Of a DNA stretch of 64,000 nt, positions 45,906 through 54,231 are shown piece by piece. Source of the stretch: Streptomyces pilosus. Lineage in GTDB: Bacteria; Actinomycetota; Actinomycetes; Streptomycetales; Streptomycetaceae. The stretch lies in contig NZ_BMTU01000011.1 in assembly GCF_014649835.1 (NCBI RefSeq), positions 124,001-188,000 of the forward strand, in the 5' to 3' direction. Made by a program: the position numbers and the translations under genes. The notes below the pieces were generated by a model that saw only the letters and a list, made by a program, of their open reading frames with translations, had not been told where the DNA came from and did no database searches. Numbering within the stretch: position 1 is the stretch's first letter; each line of letters begins with the position of its first letter.

Positions 45906-46181
45906 CTAGGTCTCGGGGTCATCCCCGAAGGGCCGCCCGCTCTGCCCCTGTTTCTCCGATCCGTCCTCCCGCGGCACCGGCTGTTCCACCAGTGCGAGCA
46001 CACGGTTCGCCATGAAACGGGCCGTTCGTACGACCGCACCGGTACGGGTGACTTCGCTCACTTCGACCACCCCCCGGCGCACCGCGGTCTCCACCCTGCG
46101 TCCCGCCCTGCTCGCCACCACCTCGTACGTGCGCGTCGTGTCCCCGGCGTCCACGACGATCTCCACGCGGTCACCCTTCAC
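45906..46181 (-). CDS. Small basic/beta-rich protein (91 aa), unknown
   Basis: 91 residues. The N-terminal half alternates polar and hydrophobic residues (VEIVVDAGDTTRTYEVVASR, VVEVSEVTRTGAVVRTARF), suggesting a small beta fold; the C-terminus is charged and probably disordered. The GTG at 46179-46181 has a GGGGGA site upstream. It is divergent from the Ser/Thr kinase, 195 bases away. Confidence 0.75.
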   Translation of the reverse strand: MKGDRVEIVVDAGDTTRTYEVVASRAGRRVETAVRRGVVEVSEVTRTGAVVRTARFMANRVLALVEQPVPREDGSEKQGQSGRPFGDDPET

Positions 46182-46376
46182 GCGATCAATCCCCCTTCAC
46201 CGTCAGTTGGTTGGGATCATCCGGCGGGCGAACCCGGCCTGTCCGCCAGCCCCCTGACCACCCTTCAAGTCTCCCACCCGGCACTGACAATCGATCGGTT
46301 CGAGAGGGCGCGGCCTCTGCGCACGGGCCGCTGTGGAAACGTAAGCTGTGGCACGTCACAGGACCGGGCAGCGGGG

Positions 46377-47657
46377 ATGAACATGGCGATGATGCGCCTG
46401 AGGCGCGAGGACCCGCGCGTCGTCGGCTCTTTCAGGCTTCACCGACGGCTCGGCGCGGGCGGGATGGGCGTGGTCTACCTGGGCTCCGACAAGAAGGGGC
46501 AGCGGGTCGCGCTGAAGGTCATCCGGCCGGATCTGGCGGAGGACCAGGAGTTCCGTTCACGGTTCGCGCGGGAGGTGTCGGCGGCCCGGCGCATCCGCGG
46601 CGGCTGTACGGCCCGGCTGGTGGCCGCCGACCTGGACGCGGACCGGCCGTGGTTCGCCACGCAGTACGTGCCCGGCCCGTCGCTGCACGACAAGGTCGCC
46701 GGCGAGGGGCCGCTGCCGGCCGCCGACGTCGCGGCGGTGGGCGCTGCCCTCTCGGAAGGGCTGGTCGCCGTGCACGAGGCCGGTGTGGTGCACCGGGACC
46801 TCAAGCCGTCCAACATCCTGCTGTCCCCGAAGGGGCCGCGGATCATCGACTTCGGCATCGCCTGGGCCACCGGCGCCTCGACGCTCACCCACGTCGGCAC
46901 GGCGGTCGGCTCGCCCGGCTTCCTCGCACCGGAGCAGGTGCGCGGGGCGGCCGTCACACCGGCCACGGACGTGTTCTCGCTGGGTGCCACGCTCGCCTAC
47001 GCGTCGATGGGCGACTCCCCCTTCGGACACGGCAGTTCGGAGGTGATGCTGTACCGCGTGGTGCACGAGGAGGCCCAGCTGCACGGCGTCCCCGACGCGT
47101 TGGCACCGCTCGTCCGCGCCTGCCTGGCCAAGAACCCCGACGAGCGGCCCAGCACGCTGCAACTGTCGCTGCGGCTCAAGGAGATCGCCGCGCGGGAGGC
47201 CCAGGGCCTGGCCGACGTCCGCCCGCCCGCCCCGCGCGCCCCGGAGCCGGACCGGTCCGGCGGGCGCCTCGCGGAGACCCATCCCGAGCGGGCCCGGCGC
47301 AGGCAGGGCGGACCGGGGACCCCGCCCCCGCGCGGTCGCGGTACCGCGCCCAGGAACAGCGGTTCCTCCCCGGTGCGGGGCAGCAGGGGCGGGCCACCCG
47401 CACGGGGCGGGTCCGCGCGGGACAGCAACCCGCGCGGGGGCGTGCCGTCCCGGAGCGGATCGCGCCCCGCTCCCGCGTCCCGGAACACCACGCGGTCCGG
47501 CACCGGTGCGCGCCGTCCGGGACCGCGGACCACCGGAACCGGTCTGCGGCCGGCCAATCCGCGGCTGCTCAGGCAGCGCCTCTTCGTGTTCGTCGTGGTG
47601 ACGCTGGTCGTCGCGCTGGGCATCGCACTGGTGCAGGGCTGCCAGGGCCCGGGCTGA
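46377..47657 (+). CDS. Hanks-type Ser/Thr protein kinase, membrane anchored
   Basis: 426 residues. The glycine loop is GAGGMG (26-31), the catalytic Lys is K47 (VALKVI), the catalytic loop is HRDLKPSN (from 139), DFG is at 158-160, and LAPEQ follows. All catalytic residues are intact. After the kinase domain (to about 280) comes a Pro/Arg/Gly-rich linker and one membrane helix near the C-terminus (about 402-420) with only a few residues outside, so there is no PASTA sensor. The ATG is at 46377. Substrate unknown. Confidence 0.92.
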   Translation: MNMAMMRLRREDPRVVGSFRLHRRLGAGGMGVVYLGSDKKGQRVALKVIRPDLAEDQEFRSRFAREVSAARRIRGGCTARLVAADLDADRPWFATQYVPGPSLHDKVAGEGPLPAADVAAVGAALSEGLVAVHEAGVVHRDLKPSNILLSPKGPRIIDFGIAWATGASTLTHVGTAVGSPGFLAPEQVRGAAVTPATDVFSLGATLAYASMGDSPFGHGSSEVMLYRVVHEEAQLHGVPDALAPLVRACLAKNPDERPSTLQLSLRLKEIAAREAQGLADVRPPAPRAPEPDRSGGRLAETHPERARRRQGGPGTPPPRGRGTAPRNSGSSPVRGSRGGPPARGGSARDSNPRGGVPSRSGSRPAPASRNTTRSGTGARRPGPRTTGTGLRPANPRLLRQRLFVFVVVTLVVALGIALVQGCQGPG

Positions 47658-47743
47658 GGCCACGACGGCGGCGGCAGGGCCCGATCGGCTCGCGCGGGCG
47701 CGCCCCGGCCGCGTGCCGCCCGCCCGCGGAGGGCCTCCCGAAA

Positions 47744-47784
47744 GCCTTCTACCGCGGACGTCCCGTGGTCACCGCGTAGAAGGC
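47744..47784 (-). terminator. Hairpin that contains the trmH-family stop codon
   Basis: GCCTTCTAC (47744-47752) pairs with GTAGAAGGC (47776-47784), extended by CGGG-type inner pairs with one bulge. The methyltransferase stop codon at 47749-47751 lies inside one arm of the stem. Confidence 0.6.
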
Positions 47785-48564
47785 GACCGCGGCCGCGGCT
47801 CCCACGTTGAGGGAGTCGACACCGTGGGACATCGGGATGCGGACCCACTCGTCGGCGGCCGCGAGGGCCCGCGCGGACAGGCCGCTGCCCTCCGCGCCGA
47901 GCATCAGCGCCACCCGTTCCATCCGGTGCGCGGCCACGTCGTCCAGGGGCCGGGCCTTCTCGCCGGGGGTGAGCGCGAGCAGCCGGAACCCGGCCTCGCC
48001 CACCGCCTCCAGCCCGCGCGGCCAGGTGTCCACCCGCGCGTACGGCACGGAGAACACCGCCCCCATCGACACCTTCACGCTGCGCCGGTACAGGGGGTCG
48101 GCGCAGTCCGGTGAGAGCAGGACGGCGTCCATGCCGAGCGCGGCGGCCGACCGGAAGATCGCGCCGATGTTGGTGTGGTCGTTGACGGACTCCATGACGA
48201 CGACCCGGCGGGCGGTGCGGAGCACGCCGGCCGCCGTGGGAAGGGGCCGGCGCTGCATGGAGGCGAGCGCGCCGCGGTGCACGTGGTAGCCGGTGACCTC
48301 CTCGGCGAGCGCGGGCTCCACCACGTACACCGGGGCGTCGGAGCGGTCGATGACGTCCCGCATGACGTCGACCCACTTCGCCGACAGCAGCATCGAGCGC
48401 ATGGCGTAGCCGGCTTCGCCGGCGCGCCGGACGACCTTCTCGCCCTCGGCGATGAACAGGCCCTCCGCGGGTTCGCGCCGGCGGCGCAGTTCGACGTCGG
48501 TCAGGCCGGTGTAGTCGTGCAGCCGGGGGTCGCCGGGGTCGGTGACGGTGATGAGCTCGGCCAT
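47749..48564 (-). CDS. SpoU/TrmH-family RNA 2'-O-methyltransferase
   Basis: 271 residues. The SPOUT knot motifs are present: ESVNDHTNIGAIFRSAA (motif 1), MLGAEGSGL (motif 2) and IPMSHGVDSLNVGAAAA (motif 3), after an N-terminal substrate-binding domain (about 1-110). It methylates a ribose in rRNA or tRNA; the site is unknown. The ATG starts 1 base after the stop of the cysG-like gene, so they share a transcript. Confidence 0.93.
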   Translation of the reverse strand: MAELITVTDPGDPRLHDYTGLTDVELRRRREPAEGLFIAEGEKVVRRAGEAGYAMRSMLLSAKWVDVMRDVIDRSDAPVYVVEPALAEEVTGYHVHRGALASMQRRPLPTAAGVLRTARRVVVMESVNDHTNIGAIFRSAAALGMDAVLLSPDCADPLYRRSVKVSMGAVFSVPYARVDTWPRGLEAVGEAGFRLLALTPGEKARPLDDVAAHRMERVALMLGAEGSGLSARALAAADEWVRIPMSHGVDSLNVGAAAAVAFYAVTTGRPR

Positions 48565-48565
48565 G

Positions 48566-49798
48566 TCAGGCCGCCTCGTGCGGGCCGACGCCGACGACCT
48601 CGCCGATGACGATGACGGCCGGCGGCTTGACCTGCTGGGCGACGACGGTCTCGGCGACGGTGGCGAGGGTGGCGTCGACGCGGCGCTGGGCGGCGGTGGT
48701 GCCCTCCTGGACGAGGGCCACGGGGGTGTCGGGGGACCTGCCGTGCGCGACGAGCGTCTCGGCGATCCGGCCGATCTTGTCGACGCCCATGAGGACGACG
48801 AGGGTGCCGGTCAGCCGGGCGAGGGCAGGCCAGTCGACGAGGGAGCGTTCGTCGTCGGGGGCGACATGGCCGCTGACCACGGTGAACTCGTGCGCCACCC
48901 CGCGGTGGGTGACGGGAATGCCGGCGGCACCGGGCACGGAGATGGAGCTGGAGATGCCGGGGACGACGGTGCAGGCGATGCCCGCCTCGGCGAGCGCCTG
49001 GAGTTCCTCCATGCCCCGGCCGAAGACGTAGGGGTCGCCGCCCTTGAGCCGGACCACCGACTTGCCCTGCTTGGCGTGTTCGATCAGCGCGTTGTTGATG
49101 GCCTCCTGGGCCATGAACCGGCCGTAGGGGATCTTCGCGGCGTCGATCACCTCGACGTGCGGCGGGAGTTCGGCGAGCAGGTCGCGCGGGCCGAGCCGGT
49201 CGGCGATGACGACGTCGGCCTCGGCGAGCAGGCGGCGGCCGCGCACGGTGATCAGGTCGGGGTCGCCGGGGCCGCCGCCGACGAGGGCGACGCCCGGCGT
49301 GCGGGTGCGGTGGTGCGGCGCGACGAGCGTGCCGTCGCGCAGGCCCTCGACCACTGCGTCGCGGACGGCGGCGGTGTGGCGCGGGTCGCGGTCGCGTGCG
49401 TCCGTGGTGAGGACGGCCACCGTGACGCCCTCGCTGGTGCCGGTGGCCGGGGTCCACGCCGTCGCCGCGTCGGCGTCGTCCGAGCGGACGCACCACACGC
49501 GGTGCGCCTCCGCCTCGGCGGAGGCCCTGTTGTTCGCCTCGGTGTCGCTGGTGGCGATGAGGGCGTACCAGGCGGCCGCGAGGTCGCCCTCGGCGTAGGG
49601 GCGCCGGTGCCAGGTGATCTCACCTGCGTCCGCCATGGCCTCCACGGAGGGGGTGGCCTCGGGGGACACGAGGTGGATGTCGGCGCCGGCGGCGATCAGG
49701 GCGGGGAGGCGGCGCTGGGCGACCTGGCCGCCGCCGAGGACGACGATCCGGCGGCCGGCGAGGCGGAGGCCTACGGGGTAGGCGGGGTGTTCGGCCAT
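48566..49798 (-). CDS. CysG-like fusion: precorrin-2 dehydrogenase + uroporphyrinogen III methyltransferase
   Basis: 410 residues. The N-terminal Rossmann domain (about 1-150) has IVVLGGGQVAQRR, typical of precorrin-2 dehydrogenase/sirohydrochlorin chelatase. The C-terminal SUMT domain (about 165-405) has LVGGGPGDPDLITVRG and RLKGGDPYVFGRG. It turns uroporphyrinogen III into precorrin-2 and possibly on to sirohydrochlorin, feeding siroheme and cobalamin. The central region between domains is shortened relative to E. coli CysG. The ATG at 49796-49798 is chosen. Confidence 0.93.
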   Translation of the reverse strand: MAEHPAYPVGLRLAGRRIVVLGGGQVAQRRLPALIAAGADIHLVSPEATPSVEAMADAGEITWHRRPYAEGDLAAAWYALIATSDTEANNRASAEAEAHRVWCVRSDDADAATAWTPATGTSEGVTVAVLTTDARDRDPRHTAAVRDAVVEGLRDGTLVAPHHRTRTPGVALVGGGPGDPDLITVRGRRLLAEADVVIADRLGPRDLLAELPPHVEVIDAAKIPYGRFMAQEAINNALIEHAKQGKSVVRLKGGDPYVFGRGMEELQALAEAGIACTVVPGISSSISVPGAAGIPVTHRGVAHEFTVVSGHVAPDDERSLVDWPALARLTGTLVVLMGVDKIGRIAETLVAHGRSPDTPVALVQEGTTAAQRRVDATLATVAETVVAQQVKPPAVIVIGEVVGVGPHEAA

Positions 49799-49930
49799 CA
49801 GGTGGGGCTCCTCGGACAAGCGGGGGGTCAGCGGGCACGCTGCGGCTTTGGAGCGGGCCTGACGGGGGGATTTTAAGCGCGCCCGCGGTGGGGGCCGGGG
49901 TGGGTGGGGTGTTTTCCCGGCCCGCCCCTT

Positions 49931-49955
49931 CCGGGGACGGTGAGACCGCCCCCGG
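49931..49955 (-). terminator. Hairpin between BluB-CobT and cysG-like genes
   Basis: CCGGGG..CGGT pairs with ACCG..CCCCGG (49931-49941 with 49945-49955) with one A/C mismatch and a 3-base loop, about 106 bases past the bluB-cobT stop. Confidence 0.5.
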
Positions 49956-50060
49956 CCCCGCACGTGCGGGTGGACGGCCGTGCCCGCCCGTTCCGCCCGG
50001 GGGTACCACCCAGACCCTTGAGGTACTGGGGGAGGAACGGGGAGCGCACAGCCGTCCGGG

Positions 50061-53000
50061 CTACTTCTCGGTCACCCCGGCCGAGTCGAACGTCGCCACC
50101 TCGTGCATGGCCCGGGCCGTGCTCTGGACCAGGGGGAGCGCCAGCAGCGCGCCCGTACCCTCGCCGAGGCGAAGGTCGAGGTCGACCAGGGGGCGCAGCC
50201 CGAGGGTGTTGAGGGCGGCCACGTGGCCGGGCTCGGCACTGCGGTGGCCCGCGATGCAGGCGGCCAGGACCTCGGGGGCGATGGCCCGGGCCACCAGGGC
50301 GGCGGCGCCGGCGCTGACGCCGTCCAGGATCACCGGCGTGCGCAGCGACGCGCCGCCGAGGAGGAGGCCGACCATGGCGGCGTGTTCGAAGCCGCCCACG
50401 GCGGCGAGGACGCCGAGCGGGTCGGCCGGGTCCGGCTGGTGCAGTTCGAGGGCGCGGCGCACCACGTCGGTCTTGCGCACGAGCGTCTCGTCGTTGATCC
50501 CGGTGCCGCGGCCGGTGACCTCGGCCGGGTCGGCGCCGGTGAAGACGGAGATGAGGGCGGCGGACGCGGTGGTGTTCGCGATGCCCATCTCACCGGTGAG
50601 CAGGGCCTTGTTGCCGGCCGCCACCAGGTCGCGGGCGGTCTCGATGCCGACCTCGACGGCCTGTTTGGCCTCCTCGCGGGTCATCGCGGGACCGGTGGTC
50701 ATGTCGGAGGTACCGGCGCGGATCTTGCGCGGCAGCAGACCGGGGGTGGCCGGCAGGTCGGCGGAGACGCCCACGTCGACGATGCAGACCTCGGCGCCCA
50801 CCTGGGTGGCGAAGGCGTTGCAGACCGCTCCCCCGCCGAGGAAGTTGGCCACCATCTGGGCGGTGACCTCCTGCGGCCAGGGGGTGACGCCCTGGGCGTG
50901 CACGCCGTGGTCACCGGCGAAGATCGCGACGGCCGCGGGTTCCGGGATGGGCGGCGGGCACTGGCGGGACAGGCCGGACAGCTGGGCGGAGATGATCTCC
51001 AGCATGCCGAGTGCCCCGGCGGGCTTGGTCATGCGCTTCTGGCGCTCCCAGGCCTCGCCGAGCGCCTTGGCGTCCAGCGGGCGGATCTGCGCGACGGTCT
51101 CGGCAAGCAGGTCGTGGGGGTCCTCTCCGGGCAGGGCGCGACGCCCGTACGTCTCCTCGTGCACCACCCAGGACAGGGGGCGGCGCTTCGACCAGCCGGC
51201 CTGCGCCAGTTCGGGCTCGTCCGGGAACTCGTCGACGTAGCCGACGCACAGGTAGGCCACGACCTCCAGGTGCTCGGGGAGCCCCAGCGCGCGGACCATC
51301 TCGCGCTCGTCGAAGAAGCTGACCCAGCCGACGCCGAGCCCTTCGGCGCGGGCGGCGAGCCAGAGGTTCTCCACGGCGAGCGCGGACGAGTAGGGGGCCA
51401 TCTGCGGCTGGGTGTGGCGGCCCAGGGTGTGCCGGCCGCCGCGGGTGGGGTCGGCGGTGACGACGATGTTGACCGGGGTGTCGAGGATGGCCTCGATCTT
51501 CAGGGCCTTGAACTGCTTGGCCCGGCCCTTGGGGAGGGACTTGGCGTAGGCGTCGCGCTGGCGCATGGCCAGTTCGTGCATGCTGCGCCGGGTCTCGGCG
51601 GAGCGGATGACGACGAAGTCCCAGGGCTGCGAGTGGCCGACGGAGGGCGCGGTGTGGGCGGCCTCCAGGACGCGCAGCAGCACCTCGTGCGGGATGGGGT
51701 CGTTGCGGAAGCCGTTGCGGATGTCCCGCCGCTCGCGCATGACCTTCAGCACGGCCTCGCGCTCGGCGTCGTCGTAGCCGGGGGCGGCCGGACCTGCGGC
51801 CGGAGCCGTTTCCGGTTCCGTGCCCGCGCCCGCGCCCCGGGTGTCCAGGTCGTCCGGGTCCTGCGCGGGTGCGGCGCCGGCGCCGGCGGGTACGGCGACG
51901 GGCTCGTCGTGCTCCGCGGCCGGGACGCCGACGCCCTGCGGCGGCGTCGGGGCGGGGACGGCGTCGGCCACGGCGACGGGCCCGCCCCGGGGCTGCTCCG
52001 GCTGAGGTGCGAGGAGGGCGGCGGGGGTCTGCTGGGGGCCCTGGACGGGCTCCGCCGGAGCCGGCGCCTCGGGGGCGTCGGGCGTCCCGTCGACGGCGGG
52101 GGGCGCCTCCGTGATCCCGGCGGCCGGGGGCGGGGACGGCACCGGTGCGGCGCCGGGGACCCCCCCGGGCGGGGCGTCATGGGTGGTTGCGGCTTCCGGG
52201 GCGGCCGGGACACCGTCCGTCGCGGCCGTCTGCGGCGGACCGGGCTCCGCGGCGGGTGCGGCGGGGGCGGACAGGGCGGGGTCCGGGGCGGCGGGCGTCC
52301 CGGGGAGGTCCCCGGCGGTTCCGGTGCCGGGCACCGCCGCGGTCTGCGGCGCGGCGGGCTCCGTGGACGGTACGTCCGGGGCGGCCGGTGCCTCGGCGGC
52401 CGGCGCGTACTCCGCCGCGACGGCGTCGGCGGCCGGTTCCTGGACGGTCTGCGGCGTCTGCGCGGCGTGGGCCGGGTCCGCTCCGGCGGCGTCCGCGTCC
52501 GGCGCCGGGAGGGGGTGCGGTTCCTCGATCGCCGGGGCGGGCGGCTCGGACGCCACGGCGGCCGGATACGTCTCCGGGCCCGTGGCCCCGGCGCCCGGCG
52601 CCTGAACGGGGTGGATCTCCTGGGCCGGCCCGGGCGTTGCGGCATCCGGTACCGCGTCGGTCACCGGCTCCGCGGCGACCGGGGCGTCCTCGGCCGCGGC
52701 GCCGGCATCCGGAGCCGCGACGTCCGCGTCCGGGGCCTCGACGGCCGCGTCCGGGGCCTCGACGGCCGCGTCCGGGGCCTCGACGGCCGCGTCCGGGGCC
52801 TCGACGGCCTGCGGCGCCCAAAGGTGTCCGGCGGTGTCCGACACGGGTTCGGGTTCCGGCGCGGGGGCGTCCGCGACCGGGGCCTCGGCGATCGGCGGCG
52901 CCTCGAAACCCTGTGCGGGTGCGGGAGCGGCGTCCTCCGCGGGCGGCACGCTCACCGGGGCGGCCTGCTCCGACGGCTCGGCCGGATCCCCCTGCTCCGG

Positions 53001-53861
53001 CGCGAAGGCCGGTACGGGCTCCCCCGCGTCCGGGGCCTCGAAAGCCACCGGAACCTCGGGAACCGCCGCGACGCCGGGCATCTCCGGCAGCTCGGGCACC
53101 TCCGGCACCTCGGGGGCCTCCGGCACCTCGGGCACCGTGGCCGTCTCGGGCGCCGTCGCCGTCTCGGGCGCCGTCGCCGTGTGCTCCGGCGCGGTGTCGC
53201 CGCCGACGGGGATGCCCGCACCCTCGGTGTCCCCCACCGCGAACGCCTCCGTGGCGACGACGGGGGTGACGACGGCCTGGGCGGCGCCTGCCGAGCCCGC
53301 GGGCTCCGCCTGCGGGACGACGGTTTCCGCGGCCGGCGCCCCCGCGCCCACCGCGGGCTGCGCGCCCCAGGGGGCCGCGGCCTGCGGTGCCGTCGCCTCC
53401 CGGGCGCGCGGGACGTCGAGGTACTCGGGGCCGAGGGTCGGCGGGCCCGCCTGGCGGGCCGGGAGGTCGGCGGGGCCGCGGTCGGCGAGGGAGCGGACCG
53501 GGCTCGCGGAGACGTCGGGGATGGGCGGGCCGAGGTGCAGCGGGCGGCGCGGCGCGGCCGGCGCGGCCTGCGGCCGGCCCGGGTCGGGGAGCCGGACGCC
53601 GCCGAGGTCGACCGAGCCGGTGTCGCGGCCCGCCGTCTCGTGCGGTCCGGGCTCGTGCACCGTCTCGACGACCGGTTCGGGCGCGGGCGGAGCGATCTCG
53701 TTGCCCCAGGCGCCCTGGGCGCCCGGCAGCAGCAGGTCTTCGTCCTCGGCGGGACTGTCGGAGAGGTAGGTGTACGCGTCGGGCGCGGGGACGCCCGGCT
53801 GCTCCACCATGCCTGCGTTCTCCGGCAGTCCCTCGCCCGGGACCTGGCCGGTGTCGGTCAT
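50061..53861 (-). CDS. cobT: BluB-CobT fusion with giant low-complexity N-terminus
   Basis: 1266 residues. Residues 1 to about 690 are Ala/Pro/Glu/Val-rich and repetitive, including four near-identical 7-residue EAPDAAV units (about 354-381) and runs of PEVPE. A nitroreductase-fold domain follows (about 695-905; RRDIRNGFRNDPIPHEVL, APSVGHSQPWDFVVIRS), matching BluB, which makes 5,6-dimethylbenzimidazole from FMN. The C-terminal domain (about 915-1266; IFAGDHGVHAQGVTPWP, GEMGIANTTASA) is CobT, which activates dimethylbenzimidazole to alpha-ribazole phosphate. The fusion links the two steps. The ATG at 53859-53861 is the natural start of the extension. Confidence 0.9.
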   Translation of the reverse strand: MTDTGQVPGEGLPENAGMVEQPGVPAPDAYTYLSDSPAEDEDLLLPGAQGAWGNEIAPPAPEPVVETVHEPGPHETAGRDTGSVDLGGVRLPDPGRPQAAPAAPRRPLHLGPPIPDVSASPVRSLADRGPADLPARQAGPPTLGPEYLDVPRAREATAPQAAAPWGAQPAVGAGAPAAETVVPQAEPAGSAGAAQAVVTPVVATEAFAVGDTEGAGIPVGGDTAPEHTATAPETATAPETATVPEVPEAPEVPEVPELPEMPGVAAVPEVPVAFEAPDAGEPVPAFAPEQGDPAEPSEQAAPVSVPPAEDAAPAPAQGFEAPPIAEAPVADAPAPEPEPVSDTAGHLWAPQAVEAPDAAVEAPDAAVEAPDAAVEAPDADVAAPDAGAAAEDAPVAAEPVTDAVPDAATPGPAQEIHPVQAPGAGATGPETYPAAVASEPPAPAIEEPHPLPAPDADAAGADPAHAAQTPQTVQEPAADAVAAEYAPAAEAPAAPDVPSTEPAAPQTAAVPGTGTAGDLPGTPAAPDPALSAPAAPAAEPGPPQTAATDGVPAAPEAATTHDAPPGGVPGAAPVPSPPPAAGITEAPPAVDGTPDAPEAPAPAEPVQGPQQTPAALLAPQPEQPRGGPVAVADAVPAPTPPQGVGVPAAEHDEPVAVPAGAGAAPAQDPDDLDTRGAGAGTEPETAPAAGPAAPGYDDAEREAVLKVMRERRDIRNGFRNDPIPHEVLLRVLEAAHTAPSVGHSQPWDFVVIRSAETRRSMHELAMRQRDAYAKSLPKGRAKQFKALKIEAILDTPVNIVVTADPTRGGRHTLGRHTQPQMAPYSSALAVENLWLAARAEGLGVGWVSFFDEREMVRALGLPEHLEVVAYLCVGYVDEFPDEPELAQAGWSKRRPLSWVVHEETYGRRALPGEDPHDLLAETVAQIRPLDAKALGEAWERQKRMTKPAGALGMLEIISAQLSGLSRQCPPPIPEPAAVAIFAGDHGVHAQGVTPWPQEVTAQMVANFLGGGAVCNAFATQVGAEVCIVDVGVSADLPATPGLLPRKIRAGTSDMTTGPAMTREEAKQAVEVGIETARDLVAAGNKALLTGEMGIANTTASAALISVFTGADPAEVTGRGTGINDETLVRKTDVVRRALELHQPDPADPLGVLAAVGGFEHAAMVGLLLGGASLRTPVILDGVSAGAAALVARAIAPEVLAACIAGHRSAEPGHVAALNTLGLRPLVDLDLRLGEGTGALLALPLVQSTARAMHEVATFDSAGVTEK
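52720..52803. repeat. Four tandem 21-bp units inside the BluB-CobT extension
   Basis: Unit ACGGCCGCGTCCGGGGCCTCG starts at 52741, 52762 and 52783 (identical) and at 52720 with a single change. Each unit encodes seven residues in frame on the minus strand. Confidence 0.95.
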
Positions 53862-54231
53862 GCGTACCCCTCGCCCATCGGTTAGTGCTCCTACGACCAG
53901 CTCACCCGGAACGGCGCACCGACCGCCCCACACTGAAGAACGAGCGTGCGTCCCCAGCGGCACGAACGGCCCGCCCGAAAAAGGCGACAAAGCCATTCAC
54001 TGGCATTGTCGCGGCCGCACGGCCGTCGCGTCAGCTTGATCGGCGACGGTTCCGCTGTGGACTGCGCCACGTTGCGCGTCCTCCGGTTGTCTGCCGTACC
54101 ACGACCCACCCCAAAACGGGCGCGGTCTCCGGACATTGAACGACGAAGCGCCGGGTGTCCGGGTGCGGTACAACGATCGGCCAGCCTACCCCGCGCGGTC
54201 GGACAATCCGATCACGGGGACGGCAATCGGA
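53862..54231 (-). promoter_or_regulatory. Leader region of bluB-cobT
   Basis: 370 bases between cobL and the fusion gene. On the minus strand it contains GTCCGGAGACCG (within 54121-54136), resembling the B12-box core, and further down a U-tract hairpin at 53978-54012. Other elements of a cobalamin riboswitch are not recognisable. It should hold a promoter or leader. Confidence 0.4.
53978..54012 (-). terminator. Hairpin followed by a T-tract upstream of bluB-cobT
   Basis: On the minus strand GCGACAA-T-GCCA-GTGAA-TGGC-T-TTGTCGC (54012 to 53984) is followed by CTTTTT. This is a classical intrinsic terminator shape, unusual in this genome, 220 bases past the cobL stop and about 117 bases before the bluB-cobT start. 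Confidence 0.65.

Noticed and set aside
53862..54231. Cobalamin riboswitch upstream of bluB-cobT
   Set aside because: A B12-box-like GTCCGGAGACCG is present but lies at the 5' side of the leader; the conserved GCCACTG and other aptamer segments are missing upstream of it, so a full aptamer cannot be built.
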